Positions 34,735-45,262 of a stretch of DNA of 64,000 nucleotides are shown piece after piece. Source of the stretch: Pomphorhynchus laevis (taxonomy: Eukaryota > Acanthocephala > Palaeacanthocephala > Echinorhynchida > Pomphorhynchidae); NCBI GenBank assembly GCA_012934845.2, contig WNNJ02002543.1, positions 124,001 through 188,000 on the forward strand, written 5' to 3'. Within the stretch, counting starts at the first letter, position 1. Each line of letters opens with the position of its first letter. The position numbers and the translations under genes were made by a program. Below the pieces are notes generated by a model. It did not search any database. It was not told the origin of the DNA and saw only the letters and a program-made list of their open reading frames with translations.

Positions 34735-34909
34735 TGTATTCATCTCTCTCCCTCGAACTCTCCTCCGCCTTCGTCGACCACTCCATTCTACTGTCTCGCC
34801 TTCGTTTTGATTACGGATTTTCTTCCTCCTCCGTAGCATGATTTGCCTCATATCTATTCGACCGTTCTTTTTGCGTCTGTTCAAATTTATCATCCTCACC
34901 TCATCTTCA
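34735..34909 (+). mobile_element. Inverted fragment of element A (RT palm region)
   Basis: On the plus strand, broken frames read SSAFVDHSILLSRLRFDYGF and FASYLFDRSF. This is the palm region that element A carries on the opposite strand at about 35400-35580. The fragment therefore faces A head-on. The join at 34910-34929 is a palindrome, CTTCTCTT (4 bases) AAGAGAAG. Confidence 0.75.
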
Positions 34910-34929
34910 CTTCTCTTAGGGAAGAGAAG

Positions 34930-37390
34930 CGATGAAAGAAGAGGCATACAAGAACGGGAGTCGATAAGGGGCGGATACGGCGAATGTCACGGAGAATTAA
35001 GTAAGGTGAGCGGACCTTCTCGCGGACGAAGGGTTGAAGGGAAAGGTTATCATCTAAATGGAATTCTAAGAAAGTGAGATTGTGGACTATGGGTGTGATT
35101 AATGGGGCAAAAGATACATGGGGAGGAGATATGTTTAGTTTACGGGGGAGGATCCACATTATTTTTGACTTGTATGCATTTAGAACGGGATGAAGACAGA
35201 AGAGACGTTTGTAGATAGAATAAAGACAGTTGGAGGCATAAATGGTGATATCGTGTATGCGATAAGCGGGCGCGTGATCTTAGATGATCATGTTATCGGC
35301 GTATTGCATGACGTTAAACGAGTAAGGTTTGATAAACGGAGAAAGATCGTCAAGTATAAGAGATAAAAGCAGGCGTCTTAGGACTGAACCTTGTGGGATC
35401 CCGCAGAAAATAGGAATGAAAGGAGGGGATGATGAATTTGAACAGACGCGGATAGAACGGTCGGATAGATATGTGGCAAATCATGCTACGGAAGAGCAAA
35501 AGCCGTAATCAAAACGAAGGCGAGAAAGGAGGACGGAGTGGTCGACGATGTCGAAGGCTGAGGAGAGGTCGAGGGAGATGAGAACACTATATAGAGCCTT
35601 ATCTCGAGAAATGAGTAAGTTGTTGTAAACTTTTATGCATGCAATTTATGTGGAGTGACTAGAGCGGAAAGCGGATTGGAAAGGAGGATACAGATCGGAT
35701 GAGGAGAGATAATCGTTGATTTGTATTAAGATGAGGCGTTCTAAGAGCTTAGAAAGAGTAGGGAGGAGTGTAATGGGGCGATAGCAGGAATAAAGTGAGG
35801 GATCTAGTGATTGTTTCTTAAGGAGAGAACGAACGATTGCGGATTTCCAGTATGAAGGGAAGATACGACTGCGGATGGACGAGTTAAACAAGGTTGTGAG
35901 AAAAGGAGATATCGATGAGCATATGGATTTAAGTATGTGGGTAGGCAGGGGATCGGCAGGTGAGGTTTTGCTGGGCAAGGACATGAGAACAGATGAGACT
36001 TCGAAGGTGAGACAGGGAGAAGATGAAAGAGTTCCGGAAGGATGAGGCTAGACTGGGCCGAGTGGGGTAAGATGGAGATCGGGCTGTGAGAGAGCAACGT
36101 GGATACTTTGGTATGGAGAAATGACGAATAAGCATGGGGATTGATGTTGCACGGCGGCGAGGAGCGAGCAAGGATTGAGTTAAAAGTATTCCATAGAGTT
36201 TTAGTGTTGAATGAAGTGGTGATTTTATGCTGCCAAAAGGAGTTGCATTTGGTGCGTAGTGGGTGGAGATGAGACTGCCGATGAGCAAGATATGTATCAC
36301 GGAAAGACGGAGTTATCGAGCGGAAATCACGTCTGAGAGAGTGGTGATATACTCGAAAAGCATAACGGAGTCGACGCTTTGAGAGTAGGCACTGGATGTC
36401 AAACCATGGGGGCACGGTGCAAGCAACGGTGTGGGTGAGGCTTAAAGGGCAAGAGAATATTTAGAATGGATGTGAGTTCAGAGTCGAAAAGAAATGTGAG
36501 ATCGTGAGGAGAGGAATATGTTATTGTTGGATAGGATAAAGACGATTTGAGTAAGGCAGAGCGGAGAAGGGAGAGGTCAAGATTTCTCCAAGAGCGACGT
36601 AGTATTGTAGGTGTGTGAGGAGGGATGTGGTTGTGAGCGAGATCAAGGGTGACGAGAAAGTGATCGGATAGACCAGGATCAGAGATGGACAGTGAGGTGT
36701 AGGCTGCAAAATAATCGGGGACAGCGATGATGTCGAGTGCCCCACCAAGGATATGTGTGGGGCCGTGGAGATGGGTTTGTAGTTATAATTGGATATAATG
36801 CTGATGAACTGGATTGACTCGGTGGAAGAGGGGCGGTTGAGGCGGATGTTGAAGTCGCCAAGAACGATTGAAGGGATTGAGGACAAAGAACAGTTGGACA
36901 TATGGTAAGCGAGTTCGCTAAAAAATAAGGCTGTAGGAGCTGATGAACCAGGACGGTATACAATAGCGAGATCTAGAGTGATCGGGTTAGAATAACGACA
37001 AGTGAGCGATTCATAAGAGCAAGGACTAAAGGGGGATTGATTATGTGAAGAGACGCTGGGTGACGCGCGAATGCGACGATGCCGCCATGATTAGAGAATT
37101 TAGAAGGGCATGAGCTGAGGGCCGGGCGGATTCGACTAGGGAGCAACCGATAGAGAGCAGACGGCGAATGGAAAGGTCGTCGGAATCAGAGTGCCAGGAT
37201 TCGGTGAGGCAGAAGAGATCGAAGGATTGCTTGGTGAATAGGTTAATGATAAGATCGGATTTATTGATAATATATCTAGTGTTGAGGAGGCCGAGGCGGA
37301 AACCGTGTGTTGTGGCGAAAGAGTCTTGTGGAGAAGACTTTTTGGGAGAGATGGAGCGTCATCGAATTTTGAGACAGGTGTGGACAACTT
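34930..37390 (-). pseudogene. Element A ORF2 (endonuclease plus RT), broken
   Basis: Endonuclease: CLTESWHSDSDDLSIRRLL near 37200 and SIVLGDFNIRLNR near 36860. The connector has MPPWFDIQCLLSKRRLRYAF at 36415. The RT entry has KTSPADPLPTHILKSICSS and YWKSAIVRSLLKK. The palm SSAFD motif (near 35550) and the MQYADD-equivalent region (near 35300) follow in shifted frames. At least three frameshifts relative to B. The RT thumb and C-terminus are lost. Confidence 0.8.
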
Positions 37391-37402
37391 GAAAATTTCC
37401 GT

Positions 37403-38349
37403 CTATGTTTCGGATGGAGAGTGATGTTTCGCCGTTTTCCTCGCGACGGCGTTTTTCGATGCGGGCTGAAGAGATTTGAGCGATTTCAGAAGGGCGCGAT
37501 CGGGGAAAATTCGAGTGGTTGAAGATGACATGAGTTTAAATCGTTGAGAGAGGACAGAAGACGCGTGAGAGCAATGCTTGAAAACAATTTTTAGGAGAGG
37601 GGGCTGGGAAGGATTAGATTGAGAAGATTTGTTTAGACGGATGAATGCGACAGGAGAAATGTCCTTGAAAAAGGATGGTTTATCCACAGGAACAGTAGAC
37701 GAGAGGATGAATCTGAAGGCGGAAACATCGTAGTCCATACGTGCTTGTAAAGATAAGGAGTTGGAAGGCGTGATATTAGTGACAATGACGCAACGATCGC
37801 GAGAAGGAAAGCGCTTCCGTAAAGGAGTACGACTAACGTGAGTAAGTGAGATCACGATAGAAGAGCTGGCAGTTGATGATTTGGAGGGATTTGGTTTGAC
37901 GACGGGAGACATAGAGGATAATGATAATAAAGAGGGTGGCAAGCGATGTGAGGAAAGGTTATGAGTGGAAGGATAGTGGAGGTTGGTGGAGGTGATTTTG
38001 ATTGATGGATGCAAGTTATTGAGAAACGAGACGGGAAGGACGGGACGTGGGGTGTCGGGGAGTGAAGATGACATGGAATGGGAAGTGTATATGGTGGCAG
38101 GGTCGGTGGATAGAGAAAGGACATTAGAAACGACGGGGTAGTTTGAGTTGACGTGTTGGATGTTGATATGTGCTTATTGGAAAGGTTGCAGATTAGTTTG
38201 TTGGCACAAAAACCACATACGAAGTCTTCTTTAGCCTTATTCTTGTCGCAGCCGATTGTTGTCCAGACGCTGCAGTCGTGTATCGAGCACTGTACTTGCA
38301 GTTGTCCATAGTTGGTGTCGGTCTTAGTTGTTTTCTTACGTCCTCCCAT
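37403..38349 (-). pseudogene. Element A ORF1 with N-terminal zinc-finger-like cluster
   Basis: Starts MGGRKKTTKTD. Residues 20-55 hold a Cys cluster (QCSIHDCSVW, IGCDKNK, FVCGFCANKL), spaced like the PHD-type fingers found in ORF1 of some CR1-group elements. A Pro/Ser/Thr-rich stretch follows, then a basic segment (PLRKRFPSRDRC). The end, with PLLKIVFKHCSHASSVLSQRF, resembles an RRM-like nucleic-acid-binding fold. One frameshift near 37950-38070 separates the N- and C-terminal parts. By family analogy it binds the element RNA. Confidence 0.6.
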
Positions 38350-38360
38350 AAACTCTAAAA

Positions 38361-38934
38361 ATTCTGCAAAGGAGCGAGCGGAACTGGATTGATCTGGAAT
38401 GTATGTTATTTATTGTATGTTTATTAGAAACCAAGCTGTTTATATTGATTATGGTGAACGATAATCGATAGATGGCTGCTGATGCATTCTAAAATGTGAG
38501 GGATATTGATTGCTTGATTTAAACGAAAGTCACACGTGAATCGGTAGGATTGTCATCATCACTCTGAATTGATTGAAATATATTAGTTTTTAACTTGTTA
38601 GTAGAAGAAAGACATTCAAAGGCAGATAAGCCGCTAATAAAATTCAATGACAAGTAAATATTCTGACAATTTACAAGGTACGGTACTTCTAGTCCATATA
38701 TCACAACAAGTACGACTGCACGACAAATCACTATGTTCATAATTTGTGCTGTCATCTATTCTTGATTGCAAGGCTGAACATTTATAATTCGACCTGAATA
38801 GCTTTTCTTTGATTTCGTTTTATTCATTCTAGTTCTATTTTCCACGATTTACTACCGATTTTTCTAACGTTTTTCCACCTTCCACAACTTGCTTTGTTAG
38901 TGGGTAGAAGAGATACCTAACTAAGCATAATGTG
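38361..38934. other. Intergenic, no gene seen
   Basis: Flank and probable untranslated leader of element A, then AT-rich sequence. The 78-codon minus-strand frame at 38519-38755 has no recognisable features. Confidence 0.5.
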
Positions 38935-39255
38935 TCACTGTTTTCTAATCAGAATGATGTAGTTAAAGCAGCAAGTAACAGAAAGGTAAGTAATTCAAGT
39001 TTAACAAGTTTTAACAGACACCTCAAAAAAGGCCTTCGCGATAAAACTTAAGGTCCTAGTCTGTCCTAATCACCTCCCAAATATTCCGAACTCGTTTAGT
39101 CATATTTTCACCTAGAAATATTAAGTTTCGTTATAGAGTTCTACGGTGTCGATAAATAGAGAGAGAGCATTGCTCGTCTTAAATCATCTAAATATTTTTT
39201 TAAGAAAATGTTTATAGCAAGAACTATCTTAGTGGGAATCAAACTATCTTTGACT
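38935..39255 (+). mobile_element. Internally deleted I-like fragment
   Basis: The left part (about 38945-39010) matches the N-terminal ORF1 region of I-like copies, including AAAGGTAAGT. The right part (about 39040-39250) matches ORF2 around codons 280-345 (AAACTTAAGGTCCTAG, then a Leu-Pro-Asn-like stretch). Everything between is missing. It is old and diverged. Confidence 0.5.
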
Positions 39256-39691
39256 AAACTGGCACAAAAGGTCACTGCAAAGCTTTGAATAAACTTATAC
39301 GTTGCTAGGGCTATTCAGCTACTTTCATCTAAAACACCTTCTTAATTTGTATATATCGTGATAAAAATCTGTTTCCATATTTACTTTGGTCTGTCAACTT
39401 TTATCGAACGCTTAAAAAGTAATGTCATATCGACAATATCATTTTGCAAAATTAATTTCGTTTGTTTTAACTATCAGATAGTTAAACATTATTGCGAGTA
39501 TCTATAATTACTGAAAAATAATTGCTATCATAATTATCTTTTCATTAAATATATGGTTTATAAATGTAAATTAAAACTAATTAACGGCTTCTACGAATAT
39601 TTTGAAAATTTGAATTGTTGGACATATTATGATTTTTTACAAAAATCTTCCTTCTTGGTATTTAAACAGATTACTCTCGATTAAAATATGC
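39256..39691. other. AT-rich intergenic, no gene seen
   Basis: Nothing recognised before the left TSD of the Rex3-type element. Confidence 0.5.
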
Positions 39692-39722
39692 TGGAATAAT
39701 ATTTATTAGACAGAAAATATTA
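39692..39722. repeat. Target-site duplication, left, Rex3-type copy 1
   Basis: A 31-bp direct repeat beginning TGGAATAATATTTATTAG and ending GAAAATATTA, identical to 42354-42384. Confidence 0.95.
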
Positions 39723-42353
39723 CAATGGTCAAATCACCACTGACCGGAGGAGTTTTTATTGTCGGGTGCCATGTGACCAGGCAGTTGTACGGACAAAGCG
39801 AAAGGGACATAAACATCCGAAGCGGACTAACCTTCATGTAGGAGAGTGGAATGTCATCTCGCTGACGAGAAAGGAACCAGAATTAGTTGAAGAGATGGCT
39901 CGCTTCGGTCTTGAAATAGTCGGAGTTACTTCTCCTCACTATTCTGGAACTGGAACTAAACTGTTGGATCAAGGCTGGACCTTGAACTATTTGGGAGTTA
40001 TCAACGGAAAGCGACGACATGCGGGTGTAGGGATCCTTACAAGTCCCTGGTTGTCGTTCGTGGCAGAGAGGTTTAACCCAGTGCACGAAAGGATGGCGTC
40101 TTTAAGATTTTTAGTCAAAGAGGGAAAGGGGATAACTGTTGTGTGTGTATGATCCCAACATTATCTCGGAATACGCAGCCTTCGTAGAAGATCTACAGGC
40201 TCTGCTTGATAGTATTCCTGTTAAAGATTCCCTTGTTCTATTGGGTGACTTTAATGCTCATGCTGGTAGCGACAGTAGCACTTGGAATGGAGTGTTGAGG
40301 AGGAACGGACTCTCTGATCTGAATGCGAGTGGTGTTGAATTAATGCACTTTTGTTCTCGTAACCATTTATGCATAACCAACACCATGTTTGAACATAAGG
40401 AGATTCATAGATGCACACGGCATCAGGATTCTATCAGTCAAAGATAAATTATCGATTTTGTAATCGTTTCGTCTGATCTGCGGCGTTATGTTCTGGACAC
40501 TCGTGTGAAGAGAGGGAGAAATCTGTCAACCGATCACTACCTTGTAGTTAGTAAACTTCGATGGCCGCATCGGGTGATAGACAAGCCTTGTAAACCCAAA
40601 TGCTATGTGAGGGCGTGCTGGGAGCGTCTAGCAGATGCTTCTGTCAAAGAACGTTTTTCTGGCTACATCCGGGAGGACTTTTCTCGGTTGCCAGAAGAGG
40701 TGAAGAGCATTGATCAGGAATGGGAGATGTTCAGATCCTCGCTTGCCAAAGCAACTGTTAAAAGTTGTGGCTCGAAGGCATTAGGTGCTTGTCGCGGAGG
40801 AAATACGCGAACTGCTTGGTGGACACCAACAGTTAGAGATTTTGCCCAACAGAATAAGCTGGATTATAAGGCAACTTTGTCAGATAAATCAGTGGAAGCT
40901 GTAGACAAGTACCGAACGGCAAAGAGAGCTTTAGCTGGAGCAGTTACCGAAGCGAAATAGGCGGCTTGAGAGAAGTTTGAAGATCACTTAGAACTTGATT
41001 ATAGGTCAGCTTCGAACATGTTCAGAAAGACGATCAGGAACCTTCGTGTTGGAAAGCAGAAAACTCCTCAAACTGTCGATGATAATACAGGATATATGCT
41101 GACCGACATAGAAGAAATTCTTGATTGTTGGGAGTCTCCTTAATCCGATCGATATACCTTCTATTGTAGAAGTAGAGCCTTTAGAATCAACGTAAAAGCT
41201 CTTCTTTTTGGAAGAGGTCATTGCTGTTGTTAAAAACTTCGTAATGGCAAGTCTTCTGGAGTAGAGGAGATTCGACCTGAAGCTTTAAAGGCTCTCGACG
41301 TTGTTGGCATGAAGTGGCTAACACGGATCTTTAATGTTGCATTGAAGTCGGGCAAGGTTTCTAGTGAGTGGTGGTACCGATCTTTAAGGTGAACGAAGAG
41401 TGTGTTCTAATTATCGGGTCATCACTCTTCTTAGCCAAACTGGTAAGCTATTTGCTAGGATTCTTGAGTTAAGGATACGGCCTATAGTTGAGGGACAGTT
41501 GCAAGAGGAACAATGCGGATTTCGTCCAGGTCGTGGAACTACAGATAAGCTCTTTACTCTCTCAATTATCCTTGAACGGTCTTGGGAGTTCGCTCAACCG
41601 GTCTACATGTATTTTGTAGATTTGTAGATATGTGTTCGTCTCGGATTCAGATGTCAATGCCAATCCGGATTGCGGAAAGGTTCTTCTGATGTGGAGGATT
41701 TTAAGTATCTTGGGGTATTGTTCTCGAGGGAGGGCAGGAACATCAAGGAGATTGATAAACAGATTTGTGCAGCTAACGCATCAATGCGTTCTTTGTACAG
41801 GTCTGTCGTGGTGAAGCGGGAGTTGAGTCTTCGTGCGAAGCTTTCGGTTTACTACGCAATCTTCGTTCTTATCTTAACCTATGATCATGGGCTTTGGGTT
41901 ATGACTGAAAGGATAATATCTCGGATACAGGCGACCGAAATGAGGTTCCTTCACGATGTGGCCGGTCGTAGCCTCTGAGATAAGGTTAGGAATTCGGTAA
42001 TCCGGGATGGACTCGGAGTAAAGTCGCTGCTTCTTCACATCGAATAAAGTCAGCTGAGGTGGTTAGGACACGTCCTGAGGATGTCTAGGGATCGCCTTCC
42101 TCGGAGGATTTTCCAAGCCGGACTCTTTGGAAAGAGACCGCGAGGTAGACCTCGATACCGGTGGTGAGATCAAATCTCGAAACTGGCTGGATACCGACTT
42201 GGGGTATCTGAAAGAGAACTCTTGTCTGTCGCCCAGGATCGCGATGTCTGGAATAGTTAGGTTCGTTCACTGCCTCAACGACCCGACACCCGGACCAGTG
42301 GCTGACAGGAAATTTTTTTATAATGTTATTTCTTGTCAAGAAATTGTTGTTGT
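39723..42353 (+). mobile_element. Rex3-type RTE retrotransposon copy 1, internally deleted
   Basis: A 2631-bp element between perfect 31-bp repeats. It begins CAATGGTCAAATCACCACTG and ends in a short (TTG)n run, as RTE elements often end in short simple repeats. It encodes an APE endonuclease and parts of an RT very like teleost Rex3. The RT palm between the first catalytic aspartate motif and the YLGV motif is deleted at about 41628. Confidence 0.9.
39766..42339 (+). pseudogene. Rex3-type ORF: APE endonuclease plus partial RT
   Basis: Endonuclease: VGEWNVISLTRK, VGVTSPHYSGTGTKLLDQGW, SLVLLGDFNAHAGSD, then DLNASGVELMHFCSRNHLC and LSTDHYLVVSKLRW. The first frame runs 39766-40152 and overlaps the second (40139-40447), so one frameshift separates them; a TAA precedes the third (40505-40960). 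RT entry: SGVEEIRPEALKALDVVG, IVEGQLQEEQCGFRPGRGTT, and VYMYFVDL followed at once by a stop. Downstream (41670-41978) are FKYLGVLFSREGRN and RAKLSVYYAIFVLILTYDHG. The segment holding PQG and YADD is absent, so no catalytic RT can be made even ignoring the shifts. Confidence 0.85.
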
Positions 42354-42384
42354 TGGAATAATATTTATTAGACAGAAAATATTA
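42354..42384. repeat. Target-site duplication, right, Rex3-type copy 1
   Basis: Exact copy of 39692-39722. Confidence 0.95.
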
Positions 42385-43644
42385 AACATATTTTACAAAT
42401 AATTTTATTTATTTAACTTTGAAAGCTTTCTTTTAAAGTTATATAATTAATTTTTTATTGATTTACCTTAAGCCTATTATTAAATTGAATTCGGGTGATT
42501 AATGCATTGTATACATACTTGTGTTTGTCAGATTGATGTTCTTACTTTAGAAAATGAAAGGTAGAACTTCTATGTGCATTACTAAAATAAAACTTTTCCT
42601 ATTAGGGAAAACACAATTGAATAATCTGGTTTGAATGAAATCAGCATTCACTTTAGACCAGCATGTAGATCGAATGTGTCCGTTCATTTATATAATGATA
42701 CCGCGTGAATTCGAGTAATTGATAAAAAATATGCGAGCAGTGCAAATTTTGAATTCAGTTTATAATTTTTTAGTTAATTAAAATTATTATCACAGTTGGA
42801 TATTTTGAATAATGCGATCAAGTTCATCGTTTTGTATACAACCAAATTATATAAAAACAAAGACTACAAGCTTTTATTCAGAAAGGTGCAATTTTACGAA
42901 ATTAAAATTGCATTTAGACTAACTTTTTGATATACCAGTGCGTAATAACCTGGTTTTTCATCTGTTTAGACAACATACAGTGAATGCAAAAAAAACAAGC
43001 TTGCGTGAAATATAAATGTACACTATTTTTCGGTGTAGAAAACTAAACACGCAAGCTTGCTTGAAGAAAGAACTTCGCGCATTTAATTTATTGTTATCAA
43101 TGGAAAAGATTTTATTATGCCTACAGAGTGCGGATCTCATATATTAAGAAATGGATGTAAATTTCAAAACGACATATGCCTACCACCATATAACTCACAG
43201 GCATGTGTGTTATAAAGTATGGAAAAGCTGACGTAGATTAAATAGTATTTTTTAAATTTAAAAATAGCATTTTTCGAATTCCGAAAGGTAGGTAGTAATA
43301 GACTTTTTACTGATGACATGGTTTTTAATCCTTACCGTTTTGCTTTTCGTTTAACTAAACTAATCTGTTCAATTTTGAAATATTCGTACTGTTAATTGAT
43401 CTGATAGGATTTAAATATTGCATTAATACTGATGTGTTGACACTGGAACCTTAGCAACTTGAAATTATATCTATAAAATGTGTGCTTGTTGCATGTTTTC
43501 GAATTTTCTGGCTTACGAAATATACGTATTTAATGTTGATATTATGGAATATTAAGAGTGTTTATATCGTAATATATAAGGTCATCCGCTATTAAATATA
43601 ATACCATTAAGTTGCATTTTTTGAAAATGAAAATCAACAAATGG
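42385..43644. other. AT-rich intergenic, no gene seen; one long inverted repeat
   Basis: No coding features. CAAGCTTGCGTG (42996-43007) and CACGCAAGCTTG (43048-43059) form a perfect 12-bp inverted repeat with a 40-base loop. Confidence 0.6.
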
Positions 43645-44603
43645 TAAAAGGACCCTAATTGACTCAAAACGACGAAGACGGAGGAGAAGTCGGACGGCTG
43701 CGTTGACGATGGTTGGAAGGGGAGAAGAGGGATTTAGGTGAGTTTGAAAATAGACTAAGACAATAATCAAGTCTTGAGAAAAGGAGAGAATATATGAAAT
43801 CCATAAAAGAAGAGAAATCGATCAATCTACGAACTTGACGGAGGTTGCGGAGTATCAAGGTAGATGAGCGTACTTTATCTCTAACGAAAGGTTTAAGTGA
43901 AAGTCGGTTGTCGAAATGGAAGCCTAGGAGAAAGATTATCAACAATAGGAATAATTGTAGAATTTAATGATACAGAGAAAGGTTCTAAGCCGACACGTCG
44001 GGAAAAAAGTTACATAATTTTGGATTTATTAGGATTCAGAGAAAGACGAAAGGTAGAAAGATGATTGAAAATTGAGGCAAGACTAGTAGAAGCAGAAACA
44101 CTAAGATCATCAATACGATATGCAGGTGCATGAGCATAGATGAGAATATCATCAGCATATTGCATAACATGGAAGTTAAATATATGATAAATCATAGACA
44201 AGTCGCCGAAAAGAAGAGAGAAAAGCATAGGGCCTAATATGGAGCATTGTGGAACACCGGTAAGGGATTGAATAGGGATGGAACAGAGAAGAGTTAGAAC
44301 AGACGCGAAATGCACGGTTTAATAGATATGAAGAAAACCAAGCTCCAATGGGTAAATAGAGCTATAATCATGACGAAGGCCATAGAGAAGAATCGAGTGA
44401 TCGACGATGTCAAAAGCAGATTATATATCAAGATAAACTACGGCACTACATAATGTTGATTGCGGTGGATAAGTCGTTATAAACTTTAAGGCAGGCAATT
44501 TCAGTAGAGTAATTAGAGTGACAAGTGGCTTGTAAGGGAGAAAATAAGTTGGAGGAAAAGAGATATACATAAACTTGCTTGAGAAGACGCTAAAAGAGTT
44601 TTA

Positions 44604-45262
44604 AAAAAAGATTTATTTAACCCGCCAAATGCGTGCCAGCGCACGCTTACATGACCACAACAAAACAATACTGTAAATCATGTGTCGATAAGGTGTGAAC
44701 GGAGGAGGTGTTTGAATGTGATAAAAGAGGGAGCGCGGCGGACGTCGAGAGGGAGTTGATTCCAGGCGAGTGAGGCGGCGACGAGGAAGGATCGGAGACC
44801 GTAGTTGTTGGAGTAATTAGGAACGTGGAGTAAGAGGGTATGACAGGAACGAAGCGATAGCGAGGTGGGGCGAGTATAGTCTAAGAAAGGAAGGTTGATG
44901 AACGATGGGGAGTTGACAGCGATGAGACGAAAAGTAATGAGAAGAAGGCGGAGTTTGATGCGGATGTGGATGGTGGGCCAGGAGAGTTGGGCAAAATATG
45001 TGGATGTGTGGTCGAAGCGACGGAGGCGAAAGAGCACTCGAACGGCGGTGTTGATTATTCGTTGTAGGGGTAGGATGATGGATTTTGGAGAATTGGCGAA
45101 AAGGCTAAGGCAGTAATCGATTTTAGGGAAAAGAAGCGATGAAAGAAGAGACATACAAGAACGGAAGTCGATAAGGGGGCGGATACGGCGGATGTCACGA
45201 AGAATTAAGTTAGACGAGCGGACCTTGTCACGGACAAGGTCCGCGACAAGGTCCGCTCGACA
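44604..45262 (-). mobile_element. Element C1: 5'-truncated L2/CR1-group copy nested in D
   Basis: Covers the RT C-terminal region (44678-45154: LLSSLLFPKIDYCLSLFANS to FKHLLRSHLIDT) and the family 3' UTR. That UTR has a GCGTGC/GCACGC hairpin and ends GGGTTAAATAAATC followed by Ts, as in B. It interrupts D between the RT entry block and the palm. The 5' edge has a fold-back: CGAGCGGACCTTGTC (45215-45229) is repeated inverted at 45245-45259, with GACAAGGTCCGC repeated directly at 45233 and 45245. Confidence 0.8.

Larger units (their letters stand above)
34910..38360 (-). mobile_element. L2/CR1-group non-LTR retrotransposon A
   Basis: Minus-strand element with an ORF1 bearing an N-terminal zinc cluster and an ORF2 with APE endonuclease and RT. 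The 5' end lies near 38360; the 3' end is missing, cut at the inversion junction at 34910. From about 35600 to 37130 it is nearly identical to element B (for example, the 126-codon segments at 36521-36901 and 49909-50289 translate identically). It keeps about 1 kb of 5' sequence that B lacks. Confidence 0.85.

Noticed and set aside
37168-37392. Plus-strand frames across elements A and B (also 44895-45116 and 48075-48293)
   Set aside because: Composition and position show they are antisense shadows of the RT and endonuclease ORFs.
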